NCBI GenBank assembly: GCA_902762505.1
Contig: CACWOQ010000007.1
Span: forward strand, 1 to 64,000
Direction: 5' to 3'
Source: an uncultured Ruminococcus sp.
Lineage (GTDB): Bacteria > Bacillota > Clostridia > Oscillospirales > CAG-272
Length of the DNA stretch: 64,000 nt
Every line of letters starts with the position of its first letter. Positions within the stretch are counted from its first letter, which is position 1. Shown here one piece after another: positions 1 to 8,726 of this stretch. The notes under the pieces are model-generated. The model was given only the letters and a program-made list of their open reading frames with translations. It was not told the origin of the DNA and ran no database searches. A program made the translations under genes and the position numbers.

Positions 1-1167
1 GATGATGACCGTGTACGACGCGCCGATCTTGTCGGCGTATTTCATCTGAGCTTTCAGACTGCGCCCGACTATATCGCACTCGGCGCGTATCCCGTTCTGA
101 CGCAGACCGTAGACGAGCGTCTGCGCGAAGGCGACCGCTTCGTCTCCGAGAGGCGCGACGTAGATCCCGGGCGTCACGGGCGAGGGGATCTCGGCGGATG
201 AATATTTCATCGCGGCGACGAGCCTATCCATTCCCGCGGCGTAGCCGATACCGGGAAGACGCGGACCGCCGATCTCCTCGACAAGTCCGTCGTATCTGCC
301 GCCGGCGCAAACGGTAAGGTGCTTTTCCTCACCGGTCTTCGGGTCGACGCCGATGGGCGCTATGAATTCAAACACGGTCTTCGTGTAGTAATCGAGCCCG
401 CGGACGATACCGGGATCCGGGGTGAATTCGATATTCATACCGTTAAGGTACTGCATAAGCTTTTCATTGTGCTCTCTGCATTCGTCGCACAGGTAATCCG
501 TCACCTTCGGCGCGTCCTTTGCGACCGTCTGACAGACAGGGCTCTTGCAGTCCAGTATCCTCATAGGATTCGTTTTAAGCCTGCCCCTGCACGTTTCGCA
601 AAGCTGATCCTGCTTTCCGGTGAAGTAAGCGACGAGCGCTTCACGGTATCCGGGACGGCATTTTTTACAGCCTATGCTGTTTGTGTAAAGCTTTACGTTT
701 TTTATACCGAGCTGTTTTAAAAGCGTGTCAGCCATTGAAATGACGTTTGCGTCTGACGCGGGCGTTTCCGCGCCGAAAAGCTCGGTGCCGAACTGATAGA
801 ATTCACGGAACCTGCCCGCCGCGGGTTTTTCGTAACGGAAGCAGCTCGTGAAATAATAAAGCTTGAGCGGCATCGCCTCGCCCGCAAGTCCGTTTTCGAT
901 AACTGAACGGACGACGCACGCCGTGCCCTCGGGACGGAGCGTCATGCTCCTGCCGTCCTTGTCCTCAAACGTGTACATTTCCTTCTGAACGACGTCGGTC
1001 GTGTCGCCGACGCCGCGTGCGAAAAGCTCCGTTGACTCAAACGTCGGGAAACGGATCTCACCGTAGCCGTAAAGCGAGGCGACGCGGCGCGCCGTTTTTT
1101 CTATATTCTGCCAAATCGGGGCGTCCTTCGGAAGAATATCCGAGGTGCCGCGAGGTTTGATTATCAT
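1..1167 (-). CDS. hisS: Histidyl-tRNA synthetase, C-terminus beyond left edge
   Basis: Class II aminoacyl-tRNA synthetase that charges tRNA-His in the cytoplasm. The visible 389 residues contain the class II signature TLRPEGTA (about residue 76), motif 2 as RYEKPAAGRFREFYQFG (111-127) and the histidine-specific GLDYYTKTVFE (about 258). A cysteine-rich insert (CKKC at 167, CETC at 190, CDEC at 227) is typical of clostridial HisS. The ATG overlaps the TGA of the phosphopantetheinyl transferase gene (ATGA), so it is the last visible gene of the rimO operon. The anticodon-binding domain is only partly inside the window. Identification is firm. Confidence 0.97.
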   Translation of the reverse strand, partial: MIIKPRGTSDILPKDAPIWQNIEKTARRVASLYGYGEIRFPTFESTELFARGVGDTTDVVQKEMYTFEDKDGRSMTLRPEGTACVVRSVIENGLAGEAMPLKLYYFTSCFRYEKPAAGRFREFYQFGTELFGAETPASDANVISMADTLLKQLGIKNVKLYTNSIGCKKCRPGYREALVAYFTGKQDQLCETCRGRLKTNPMRILDCKSPVCQTVAKDAPKVTDYLCDECREHNEKLMQYLNGMNIEFTPDPGIVRGLDYYTKTVFEFIAPIGVDPKTGEEKHLTVCAGGRYDGLVEEIGGPRLPGIGYAAGMDRLVAAMKYSSAEIPSPVTPGIYVAPLGDEAVAFAQTLVYGLRQNGIRAECDIVGRSLKAQMKYADKIGASYTVII

Positions 1168-1763
1168 TTTTTTCTTCCTTCCTTGATGAATTTGACGTGA
1201 GTGACGTCACCGGTCAGCGTTACGTAAGTGTTGCCGATGCGGAACGTCGACTGCAGATCCTGTATATCGTTTACGTCGAATGAAGACAGCGGACGCGAGA
1301 ATCCCTCGCCCGTGTATTTGACGTAGCTTTCTTTTTTTGTCCAGACGCGGAAAAACTCGTCCGCGGGATCTTCCGCTCCGGCGATCCTCTCATATTCGGC
1401 GGCGGTGAAAAAGCGTTTCGCCAACGCAAGATGGTCCGTCTCACGCACTGTCTCACAGTCGACGCCTACCTCGCATTCGGATACGGCGGAGCAGACGAGT
1501 CCCGACGTGTGGGAAACGTTGTAATAGATCCCTCTGTCCTTCACGTATTCCTTGCCGTATTTCGATCTTTCGATCGTGATCTGCTCCGGGTCGGCGCCGA
1601 GATCGGCAAGACCCACGTCGGTCAGAACACGGCAGAACAGAGACATATAAGCCGGAGCTTCCTTTTCGGAATCGTCAAAGACGCGGCGCGAATAAGTATC
1701 GGCGCGGTCGTAAAGCTCTCTTATGCTGACACAGCCCGGCTCCGCGTAGTAAAGCGTTATCAT
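1164..1763 (-). CDS. 4'-phosphopantetheinyl transferase (Sfp/AcpS superfamily)
   Basis: A 199-residue protein that would transfer phosphopantetheine from CoA to a carrier protein serine. Visible superfamily motifs are YYNVSHTSG (about residue 79), GVDCE (about 99) with the Mg-binding aspartate, and FRVWTKKESYVKYTGEG (137 onward), the classic W-x-K-E-x-xK block. Its ATG overlaps the pgsA stop (ATGA), and its own TGA overlaps the hisS start, so the three are translationally coupled. Because pgsA is frameshifted, this gene also appears as the tail of a longer fused open frame beginning at 2318; that fusion is an artefact of the pgsA lesion. The carrier-protein substrate is not identifiable here. 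Confidence 0.88.
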   Translation of the reverse strand: MITLYYAEPGCVSIRELYDRADTYSRRVFDDSEKEAPAYMSLFCRVLTDVGLADLGADPEQITIERSKYGKEYVKDRGIYYNVSHTSGLVCSAVSECEVGVDCETVRETDHLALAKRFFTAAEYERIAGAEDPADEFFRVWTKKESYVKYTGEGFSRPLSSFDVNDIQDLQSTFRIGNTYVTLTGDVTHVKFIKEGRKK

Positions 1764-2318
1764 CTTCTCGGATCTATGTAAGTAAAGTATTTGGTCAGAT
1801 ACGTTATACCGGACCAGACCGTGAGTATGACGGTTATCGCGAGCGTGATATAAGAGAGCAGATGCACGCCGGCGAGCCCGCCGTTTTCGAAAATTACATC
1901 CGAAATTGGCGGCGATCACGGTGCCGTCCTCCTTCGAGGCGACCATGCGGATCGACGTCACGGTGAATTCACGCAGAAGTATGATGAGCGAGCTTATCAC
2001 GAGCATAAGCGACATATAGGAGAATCTCACGGCGCCGGACAGCGCGATGAGAGAGCCTAAGATAAGCATTTTGTCGGCTATGGGGTCGAGGAATTTTCCG
2101 AAGTTCGTCACCTGGTTCGTGCCGCGGGCGATCGCGCCGTCAAACAGATCGGTCAGCGCCGCAATGCCGAACACGGCGGCGGTGATGACGTTCCATAAAA
2201 CGGTGTTCTTCCAGGGGATGAGTATGAACGTAACGATCAGCGGGACGAGCCCGATGCGTATCAGAGTGAGAGTGTTCGGCAGGTTGATCGTTCTGCCGCC
2301 TTTTTTCTTTTCTGCCAT
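1760..2318 (-). pseudogene. pgsA: CDP-diacylglycerol-glycerol-3-phosphate 3-phosphatidyltransferase, internally deleted and frameshifted
   Basis: Integral membrane enzyme of phosphatidylglycerol synthesis. The N-terminal 138 residues are intact and show the complete CDP-alcohol phosphotransferase signature: D57..D60-G61..A64-R65...G74...D78...D82. After VIAANFG the frame runs on into the next gene. The expected hydrophobic C-terminus (FENGGLAGVHLL then SYITLAITVILTVWSGITYL) is present in the +1 frame and stops exactly at the phosphopantetheinyl transferase ATG. The usual GKxKTxxQM segment between them is missing, so roughly 40 nt appear deleted near 1888-1902. A simple ribosomal frameshift would not restore the lost residues. 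Since PgsA is normally essential, an assembly error is as likely as a real lesion. Confidence 0.85.
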
Positions 2319-2321
2319 ATT

Positions 2322-3665
2322 TTACCCTTTCTTGCTTATGCCGACGAGATCGTAGTCGTAGAAATCGGTTATGCGGACGTTTACGAAATCGCCTTCCTTG
2401 TGAAGATGCTGACCGCGGTCGAGATCGAAAAAGATCTTGCCGTCAACGTCCGGCGCGTCCGCCTCCGATCTGCCGACGTATGCGCCGACTGCCGCGTCGT
2501 AACCCTCGCAGAGGACCTTGAAGGTCTTGTGAAGCTTTTTCCTGTTCAGATCCTCGCTTATCTCGGACTGAAGCGCCATGATGCCGTCGACACGGTCCTG
2601 CTTGACCTGCTCGTCTATCTGGTCCTCAAAGTCGTAGGCGGGCGTGTCCTCCTCGCGCGAATAGGCGAAGGCGCCGAGTCTGTCGAATCTTGTTTCTTTT
2701 ATGAATTCGCACAGCTCCTCGTACTGCTCATCCGTCTCGCCGGGGAAGCCGGCTATCACGGTCGTGCGCAGGGTTATGCCGGGAACGCGCTCGCGCAGGC
2801 GGTTTATGGCGCCGACGATCGTTTCACGGCCGCCGTGGCGGTTCATTCTTTTCAGTACGTCGTCGTTTATGTGCTGTATCGGAAGGTCGACGTATTTGAG
2901 CACACGGTCGTTGTTCGCCATCTCGTCGATCAGCTCGTCCGTGATCTTGTCCGGATACAGATACAAAAGTCTGATCCACGGTATCGAGGTCTGCTCGCAT
3001 ATCCGGCGGATAAGCTCCGGCAGGGCGTATTTTCCGTAGAGATCGAGACCGTAGCGGCTCGTGTCCTGGGCTATGAGCGAAAGCTCCTTGCAGCCGTCCG
3101 CTTCGAGAAGCTTCGCCTCCTCGACGAGATCCTCGATCGGGCGTGAACGGAATCTTCCTCTTATAAGCGGTATCGCGCAGTAGGTGCAGCGGTTGTCACA
3201 GCCTTCGGCGATCTTCAGATACGCCGCGTACGGAGGCGTGGTCAGCATTCTGCCGCCGCCGAGCTCCGACGTGTTCTTGTCTTCGAAAAACGTGCATTTT
3301 TCACCGGAAAGCGAACGCTTTACCGCCTCTGCTATGCTTTTGATCGAACCTACGCCGACGAGCGCGTCGACCTCGGGTATCTCCTCGAAAATCTGTCTGC
3401 GGTATCTTTCGGCGAGGCATCCCGTAACGACGATCTTTTTAAGATGTCTGTGCTTTTTGAGCCACGCAACGTCAAGTATGTTGTCGATCGACTCCTGTTT
3501 TGCGTCGGTTATGAACGCGCAGGTGTTGATGACGATGACGTCAGCCTCGGTCTCCTCGTTCGTTATTTCAAATCCCTCGTCGGCTAAAACGTTCAGCATG
3601 ACTTCCGTGTCAAGCTGATTTTTCGCACAGCCGAGCGAGACGAATCCGATCTTTATGTTTTTCAT
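2322..3665 (-). CDS. rimO: Ribosomal protein S12 methylthiotransferase RimO
   Basis: Radical-SAM [4Fe-4S] enzyme that methylthiolates an aspartate of ribosomal protein S12. The 447-residue product has the N-terminal MTTase domain cysteines in SLGCAKNQLD, NTCAF and TGCLAERY, the radical-SAM cluster CDNRCTYC, and a C-terminal TRAM-like segment. The start MKNIKIGF is preferred over an in-frame ATG seven codons upstream because homologues begin here. It is first in the rimO-pgsA-PPTase-hisS operon, with only three bases before pgsA, and a good promoter lies directly upstream. Confidence 0.95.
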   Translation of the reverse strand: MKNIKIGFVSLGCAKNQLDTEVMLNVLADEGFEITNEETEADVIVINTCAFITDAKQESIDNILDVAWLKKHRHLKKIVVTGCLAERYRRQIFEEIPEVDALVGVGSIKSIAEAVKRSLSGEKCTFFEDKNTSELGGGRMLTTPPYAAYLKIAEGCDNRCTYCAIPLIRGRFRSRPIEDLVEEAKLLEADGCKELSLIAQDTSRYGLDLYGKYALPELIRRICEQTSIPWIRLLYLYPDKITDELIDEMANNDRVLKYVDLPIQHINDDVLKRMNRHGGRETIVGAINRLRERVPGITLRTTVIAGFPGETDEQYEELCEFIKETRFDRLGAFAYSREEDTPAYDFEDQIDEQVKQDRVDGIMALQSEISEDLNRKKLHKTFKVLCEGYDAAVGAYVGRSEADAPDVDGKIFFDLDRGQHLHKEGDFVNVRITDFYDYDLVGISKKG

Positions 3666-3696
3666 ACGGTCTTCCTTATGGTACAATTATATTATA

Positions 3697-3725
3697 ATAT
3701 TATATTACAAATTTTAAAATTGCAA
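3697..3725 (-). promoter_or_regulatory. Sigma-A-type promoter for the rimO operon
   Basis: On the minus strand, TTGCAA (3720-3725) and TAATAT (3697-3702) are separated by 17 bp in an AT-rich stretch just upstream of the rimO start at 3665. A second TATAAT-like hexamer lies slightly further downstream, so the exact -10 is uncertain. Confidence 0.55.
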
Positions 3726-3745
3726 GAGCATTACGGTGTAAGTTT

Positions 3746-5347
3746 TTAAAACTGTGCTTTTTTGACGCGTTTTTTGTATATCAAAGCTGCTGCGAACAGG
3801 GATACGACGGTCAGAGCGCAGACGGCGGGGAACAGGTACGGCGTTTTGTGGTAAAATGAAACGTCATCTCTCAATACGGCGTTCGCCGAGGCGAAGCCCG
3901 CCGTAAGCGCGGGAACGTCGTCGAGGATAACTCCGCGCGCGTCGATCACCGTGGAGTAGCCGGCGGCGGAGGAGCGGACGTAATAACGGCGCGCTTCGAT
4001 CGCCCGCAGTATCGCGTGACCGTTATGCTCGTATAGCTGAGCCGAATCCATCCACCAGCTGTCGTTCGTCGATTCGGTGAGCAGCACGGCGCCTTTCGCC
4101 GTCTCTTCAAAGCCTATGTTTTCAAACGCCGAATCAAAGCAGATGAAGGCGCCGAGCCGTCCGAGCGTCGAATCGAAGACTACGCTTTCACCGCCGGCAG
4201 ACAGATCGTCGCCGAGGCTCGTCACGTCCTCGAGGAACGGGAAAAGCGTGAGTATCATTTTTCTTGCCGGAGTGAATTCGCCGAACGGGACGGGATGCTG
4301 CTTGCGGTACGGTCCGGAGACGGTGCCGTCGGGACTTATGCACCACGTCACGTTGTAAAGTTCGTCATCGCCGTATTCGTACGCGCCGATTATTATCACG
4401 ACGTCGTTTTCACGGCTGAAATCGCGGAGCCTTTCCTCGGTCAAGGGGCTGTTTTTCAGATCTATGTTGAAGCAGCCCTCCGGCATGACGATGAGCGACG
4501 CGCCGTTTTCTCTGACCTCGTCGGCGGATCTTTCGAGAAACAGGTCGATCGTCTCCTGAACGCCGATACGCGTCCTTCCGGAGATTATATTGCCCTGAAG
4601 CGCCGCAACGGCGACCTGCTCGCCGGATTCGGCTTTTTTATCCGCGGCGTACAGCAGCGCACCGCAGGCGGTGTTCGTTAAGAATATCCCGACGGCGACG
4701 GAAAAGCATGCGATCCGCAAGCGTCTGTCTTTACGGGTAATAAGCGAATATACGGCGAGCGCAAGCGAGGCGTTCACCGCGACGATAAGAGACGAAATGA
4801 AATACGACCCGAACACGGACGCCGTCTGTATGAAGAAAATATTGCTCTGCATCGTCACGGCGAGACGCGCCCACGGCGTCGCAAGGCTGCCGAGAGTGAA
4901 GAGAAATTCGATCAGAACGTAACAGGCGGCGGAAAACGGTATCAGAAGGTACCTGCGCACCCTGCAAAGCGAAGTGCAAAGAAACAGACCCGTAAAAAAA
5001 TGGAACAGAGCGAGAAGCACGGAAAGGATCAGCCCGGAGCCGAACCAGCTCAGCGCGACGTATCCCACCGCTTCAAGACGGTTGAAGCCGAGGTATTCAA
5101 GAGGATACTGATATCGGAACCATTGAAAGACCGTCGCAAACATCACGGCTCCCCAGTAATACCCGTACCCGTAAAAACGGAGAGGGTTACGGCTTTGTCC
5201 GTCCGCCTCGGCGAGGAGCACGAGAAACATCGGTATCAAAGAAAAAAGCACGATAAAGCCCGCCTTGTACCACGCAAAGCACAAGCCGGTCAGTATCGCG
5301 CTGACAGTCAGCAAGAGAAATCTTATCGGAAATTTTCGTAAAACCAT
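3746..5347 (-). CDS. lnt: Apolipoprotein N-acyltransferase (Lnt family)
   Basis: A 533-residue membrane protein with about six N-terminal hydrophobic segments (residues 8-220), an extracytoplasmic nitrilase-fold domain (about 243-490) and a last helix near the C-terminus. The catalytic Glu-Lys-Cys triad can be placed: E290 in VMPEGCF, K349 in YRKQHPVPFGEF, C403 in FICFDSAFE. It would N-acylate the cysteine of lipoproteins. Lnt is best known from Gram-negatives and actinobacteria but relatives occur in Clostridia, and this window encodes lipoproteins (44633, 53581). The gene overlaps the 3' end of the pseudouridine synthase gene by 25 bp, so it is the third gene of that operon. Confidence 0.85.
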   Translation of the reverse strand: MVLRKFPIRFLLLTVSAILTGLCFAWYKAGFIVLFSLIPMFLVLLAEADGQSRNPLRFYGYGYYWGAVMFATVFQWFRYQYPLEYLGFNRLEAVGYVALSWFGSGLILSVLLALFHFFTGLFLCTSLCRVRRYLLIPFSAACYVLIEFLFTLGSLATPWARLAVTMQSNIFFIQTASVFGSYFISSLIVAVNASLALAVYSLITRKDRRLRIACFSVAVGIFLTNTACGALLYAADKKAESGEQVAVAALQGNIISGRTRIGVQETIDLFLERSADEVRENGASLIVMPEGCFNIDLKNSPLTEERLRDFSRENDVVIIIGAYEYGDDELYNVTWCISPDGTVSGPYRKQHPVPFGEFTPARKMILTLFPFLEDVTSLGDDLSAGGESVVFDSTLGRLGAFICFDSAFENIGFEETAKGAVLLTESTNDSWWMDSAQLYEHNGHAILRAIEARRYYVRSSAAGYSTVIDARGVILDDVPALTAGFASANAVLRDDVSFYHKTPYLFPAVCALTVVSLFAAALIYKKRVKKAQF

Positions 5348-6273
5348 ACGTTCTCCAGTTTTACCGTCAGCTCCTTGCCCGTAAGATAAGACAGAGAGCC
5401 TATCCCGCGCTCAAATATGAGCCTGTATGAGTAAAGAGCCTGATATTTGTAGCCCTGTTTTTTATCCTCGCGGTTGACGCCGTATTTTCCGTCGCCGAGA
5501 AGCGGATGACCGATATAAGACAGATGCGAGCGGATCTGATGCGTTTTTCCGGTATAGAGCCTTACCTGAAGCAGAGCGTCACCGTCCTTCTTTGCAAGCA
5601 CTTTGTATCCGGTGACGATCCTGACGCGCCCCTGCTTCGGTTTGTCGTACACGGTCACAACGTTGTTTTTCGTATCCTTGTACAGATACGCGGTGAGTAT
5701 CGCCTCGCCGGGCTCCGGCACGCCGTGTACGGCGCAGAGATAATATTTGTCTACGACCTTTTCCTTTATCATTTCGTTCATATCGCGCAGGGCGGCGGCG
5801 TTTTTCGCCGCTATGACGAGACCGCCCGTGTTCCTGTCTATACGGTTGCACAGGGACGGGGTAAAGGATGATTCGGACTCCGGGTCGTATTCACCCTTCC
5901 GGTACAGATACGCCTTGATATGCTCGATAAGCGTGATCTGCTCGCCCTGATCGTCCGGGTGGCAGAGCATACCGGGACGCTTGTCGCAGACGATCACGTT
6001 TTCGTCCTCGTATACGACGTTTACGTCGGGCGTCAGCGTAAGGAACGGATCGGACGTGTATTTTTCCTCGAAAAATTCCGGCGGCAGAAAGCAGAGAACG
6101 GAGTCGCCTTCGCACAGCACGGTCCCGGGCTCGGCGCGGCGTCTGTTGACTTTTATCTTTTTAGTGCGGATCGCCTTGTATAAAAGCGACTGAGGCAGAG
6201 TTTTCAGCGTTTTCGATATGAATTTGTCGAGGCGCTGACCCGCGTCGTTTCCGTTTATTATAAACTCTTTCAA
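5323..6273 (-). CDS. RluA-family 23S rRNA/tRNA pseudouridine synthase
   Basis: A 316-residue pseudouridine synthase. An S4-like RNA-binding region is at the N-terminus (AGQRLDKFISKTL), followed by the catalytic motif NRIDRNTGGLVIA, whose aspartate is the family nucleophile, and YTGKTHQIRSHL near the C-terminus. The start is taken as TTG at 6273, overlapping the TGA of the upstream metallo-hydrolase (TTGA). The longer in-frame extension, rich in arginine, lies inside that gene and is unlikely to be translated. The exact target uridine cannot be told from sequence alone. Confidence 0.88.
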   Translation of the reverse strand: MKEFIINGNDAGQRLDKFISKTLKTLPQSLLYKAIRTKKIKVNRRRAEPGTVLCEGDSVLCFLPPEFFEEKYTSDPFLTLTPDVNVVYEDENVIVCDKRPGMLCHPDDQGEQITLIEHIKAYLYRKGEYDPESESSFTPSLCNRIDRNTGGLVIAAKNAAALRDMNEMIKEKVVDKYYLCAVHGVPEPGEAILTAYLYKDTKNNVVTVYDKPKQGRVRIVTGYKVLAKKDGDALLQVRLYTGKTHQIRSHLSYIGHPLLGDGKYGVNREDKKQGYKYQALYSYRLIFERGIGSLSYLTGKELTVKLENVWFYENFR

Positions 6274-7088
6274 AGCCTTATTATCTGATCGCCGTCTTTT
6301 GCGACGTAATGCTCTTTTACGCCGAGCTCTTCCATCCAGCCGCGGACCTCTATTGTTTTGAACACGTGCGTGTTGTAGCCTTTTCCGGCGTCGTTTTCCC
6401 AGAGCCATTTCGGCGTGCACCATATGCAGGCGGACGGCGCTATCGCCTCGTATACGTCGCGCAGGACGCCGTTCTGACCGTGGTGCGCCATCTGCACGAT
6501 ATCGCTTTTGAGCTTGTCGCCGTGCATTGAAAGCAGCTTTGCGCCCGCGTCCCAGCCGAGGTCGCCGAGGAACATTACTTTTTTGCCGCCGAGCGTCATT
6601 CTGAAAACGGACGTGGAATTGTTTACCGCGTTGCCGGTGTAGACCGGGTCGAACGTGTAGAGAAATTCGAAGTTCGCGCCTTTTATTTCGTACACGTCGT
6701 ACTGCGATACGATGCAGATCCTGTCGGCGAAAAGCGGCAGAGCCTCATAGAACTCCGCGACCGTGTGCGCCTCCCAGTTCTCGTACTTGTCGAAATACTG
6801 AAAGGACGGAAAGTTATAGTAAACACGGTCGAATTCAAATTCGCCGCGGTGATCCTTTACAAGCTTTATGAAAGCGGAGATGTGGTCGTCGTGCGCGTGC
6901 GAAAGGAACCACGCGTCGATATGCGGCACGCGGCAGCCCGTGACCTCGCGAAGCTTCGACAGAAGCTTTTCCGCGTCAAAGGCGTAGCCTCCGTCGATGA
7001 CTATGACGCCGTTTTCCTGTGTCGTCACGATGAAGCTGTTCATCTGTCTGTCGCTCTCTGAATTGAGCATGTATATCGTATTGTTCAT
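6270..7088 (-). CDS. MBL-fold metallo-hydrolase, ComEC C-domain-like
   Basis: A 272-residue metallo-beta-lactamase-fold protein. The metal-binding motif is seen as SHAHDDH (about residue 63-69), and further ligands are plausible in MFLGDLGWDAG and MAHHGQNG. The order DGG-HxHDDH-GD-HHGQNG resembles the hydrolase domain attached to ComEC, but there are no membrane segments, so this is a free cytoplasmic member of unknown substrate. It is first in an operon with the pseudouridine synthase and lnt and has its own strong promoter. Confidence 0.8.
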   Translation of the reverse strand: MNNTIYMLNSESDRQMNSFIVTTQENGVIVIDGGYAFDAEKLLSKLREVTGCRVPHIDAWFLSHAHDDHISAFIKLVKDHRGEFEFDRVYYNFPSFQYFDKYENWEAHTVAEFYEALPLFADRICIVSQYDVYEIKGANFEFLYTFDPVYTGNAVNNSTSVFRMTLGGKKVMFLGDLGWDAGAKLLSMHGDKLKSDIVQMAHHGQNGVLRDVYEAIAPSACIWCTPKWLWENDAGKGYNTHVFKTIEVRGWMEELGVKEHYVAKDGDQIIRL

Positions 7089-7121
7089 ATCCCGGTCCTT
7101 CTTATATTATATTATAGGGGT

Positions 7122-7150
7122 ATTATACTACCGATTTGTGTCCGTGTCAA
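7122..7150 (-). promoter_or_regulatory. Promoter of the metallo-hydrolase operon
   Basis: Consensus TTGACA (7145-7150 on the minus strand) and TATAAT (7122-7127) with a 17-bp spacer, about 35 bp upstream of the 7088 start. The -35 end lies inside the 3' end of nth. Confidence 0.75.
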
Positions 7151-7784
7151 GACGGTTTCGGCAAACGTCGGACAAAATGCATTCGCCGCAGCGGGGCGAG
7201 CGGGCGGAGCAAACGTCGCGCCCGAACATGACGAGGCGGTGGCAAAGATCCGCCTGCTCCGACGGCTCGACTACGGCGGACAGCTCCTTTTCCGTTTTCT
7301 CGGGGGATAGCGGCTTGCCGTCGCCGCAGAGCCCGAGCTTTGCGGAGATGCGGATGCAGTGCGTGTCCGCGACTATCGCCGGCTTGTTGAATATATCGCC
7401 GAGGATAAGATTGGCGATCTTTCGTCCGACGCCCGGAAGAGTCAGAAGATCCTCCATGTTGTCGGGGACCCTGCCGCCGAATACGGAAACGATCCGCTCC
7501 GACATACCGACGAGATCCTTTGCCTTGCTGTTGTAGAGCCCGCAGGAGAATATGTATCTGCCGACGTCTGCCGGGTCCGCCTTCGCCATTGCGTATGCGT
7601 CGGGATACGCGGCGAAAAGAGCGGGGCAAACGAGATTCACGCGGGCGTCCGTGCATTGCGCCGAAAGCCTCCCCATCACGAGGAGACGCCACGGGTCGCC
7701 CTCGTAACGGAGCGCGCATTCCGCGGACGGATATTTTTCTTTGAGCCGCGAAACGACCGTCGCGGCAAGCTCTGTTTTTTTCAT
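7128..7784 (-). CDS. nth: Endonuclease III (base-excision repair DNA glycosylase/AP lyase)
   Basis: A 218-residue HhH-GPD glycosylase that removes oxidised pyrimidines. Visible are the helix-hairpin-helix LPGVGRKIANLIL (about residue 118), the catalytic aspartate in VADTHCIRISAKLGL, and the C-terminal iron-sulfur loop CSARSPRCGECILSDVC with C-x6-C-x2-C-x5-C spacing. The lysine expected before the HhH is replaced by a less canonical context (LSAQCTDARVN is present as usual). It is divergent from the E2-like gene at 7884. Confidence 0.92.
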   Translation of the reverse strand: MKKTELAATVVSRLKEKYPSAECALRYEGDPWRLLVMGRLSAQCTDARVNLVCPALFAAYPDAYAMAKADPADVGRYIFSCGLYNSKAKDLVGMSERIVSVFGGRVPDNMEDLLTLPGVGRKIANLILGDIFNKPAIVADTHCIRISAKLGLCGDGKPLSPEKTEKELSAVVEPSEQADLCHRLVMFGRDVCSARSPRCGECILSDVCRNRLDTDTNR

Positions 7785-7812
7785 TCTTTTTGTCTCATTT
7801 TTGAAAAAAATC

Positions 7813-7841
7813 TTGATTTTGGCGTAACTGTGTGTTATTAT
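7813..7841 (+). promoter_or_regulatory. Extended -10 promoter for the E2-like gene
   Basis: TTGATT (7813-7818), 17-bp spacer, then TATTAT (7836-7841) preceded by TGT (7833-7835), an extended -10 element. It points at the ATG at 7884, which has a GGGAG ribosome-binding site. Confidence 0.65.
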
Positions 7842-7883
7842 CGGGTATTAACTAAACTGAAAATAAACTCTGGGAGATATATT

Positions 7884-8726
7884 ATGAACAGACCGGACGG
7901 AAAAAGGATCAAAAACGCGGACCCGATGTATCAGGTCGCAGCGTTTGTAATGGATAAGCGCGTCGACTCGATGAATATGATCACCGTCGACCTTCCTCTT
8001 GATCCCATGAACGCATATATACATAAGGTAAGGAACGAACGCGGGATAGCCCTGTCTCCGATGGGACTGCTGCTCGCCGGATATCTGCGCACCTCGTGCG
8101 ATTTTCCGGCGCTGAACCGCTTTGTCGTCAACAAACGCATTTATACAAGAACGGAATTCTGCGCCGGTCTCGTCGTGCTGAAAGCCGGCGGAGAAGAGGG
8201 AACGATGTCGAAGATATATTTCGATCAGAGCGACACCGTGTTCGACGTACAGCGCAAGATAGACGAGTACATAGAGAAAAACAGAAACGCGGAGAACAAC
8301 AACTCTACCGATAAGCTGATAAAAACGCTGCTCAGCATCCCCGGTCTCTGCTCGTTCGGCGTGTGGATGTTCAAGTTCCTTGACAGACACGGACTTCTGC
8401 CGAAAAAGATAATCGACGCGTCGCCGTTCCACGAGTCGCTGCTGATATCGAACCTCGCGAGCATACGTACGAATCATATATACCATCACGTTTACGAATT
8501 CGGTACGACGAGCGTGGGCATTACGATGGGCAATCCCCGCGTCGTGCCGAGACTCAGCCGTGACGAGGTCGTATTCGAACGCACTCTGCCGCTCGGCGTC
8601 GTTATGGACGAGCGCATCTGCTCCGGCTCTTATTTTGCCGCGGCGTTCAAGAAGCTGACTTCGTATCTCAAAAACCCGGCTCTGCTCGAGAATCCGCCCG
8701 AGCAGATAAAGCACGACGTCACGTGA
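7884..8726 (+). CDS. E2-like acyltransferase fold protein (2-oxoacid dehydrogenase E2/CAT superfamily), active-site His not seen
   Basis: A 280-residue protein resembling only the catalytic domain of dihydrolipoamide acyltransferases or chloramphenicol acetyltransferase. Supporting features are FPALNRFVVNKRIYTR (about residue 80), FEFGTTSVGITMGNP-type strand near 210 and LPLGVVMDERICSGSYFAAAF near 245. In true enzymes the last block reads DHRxxDG; here it is D-E-R-I-C-S-G, so the catalytic histidine is replaced by glutamate. No lipoyl or E3-binding domain is present, and no E1/E3 genes are nearby. Function is unknown; it may be a non-catalytic or differently acting member. Its 3' end overlaps the convergent PLP-enzyme gene by 8 bp. 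Confidence 0.7.
   Translation: MNRPDGKRIKNADPMYQVAAFVMDKRVDSMNMITVDLPLDPMNAYIHKVRNERGIALSPMGLLLAGYLRTSCDFPALNRFVVNKRIYTRTEFCAGLVVLKAGGEEGTMSKIYFDQSDTVFDVQRKIDEYIEKNRNAENNNSTDKLIKTLLSIPGLCSFGVWMFKFLDRHGLLPKKIIDASPFHESLLISNLASIRTNHIYHHVYEFGTTSVGITMGNPRVVPRLSRDEVVFERTLPLGVVMDERICSGSYFAAAFKKLTSYLKNPALLENPPEQIKHDVT

Noticed and set aside
1885-1912. Programmed ribosomal frameshift in pgsA
   Set aside because: A conserved segment is missing, not just out of frame, and no slippery heptamer with a downstream structure is apparent.
1164-2318. A single 384-residue fusion of PgsA and a phosphopantetheinyl transferase
   Set aside because: The join is produced by the frameshift in pgsA. The native PgsA C-terminus is present in the other frame and stops exactly at the transferase start.
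7359-7883. An N-terminal extension of the E2-like protein
   Set aside because: It would start inside nth and upstream of the promoter at 7813-7841; the ATG at 7884 has a ribosome-binding site.
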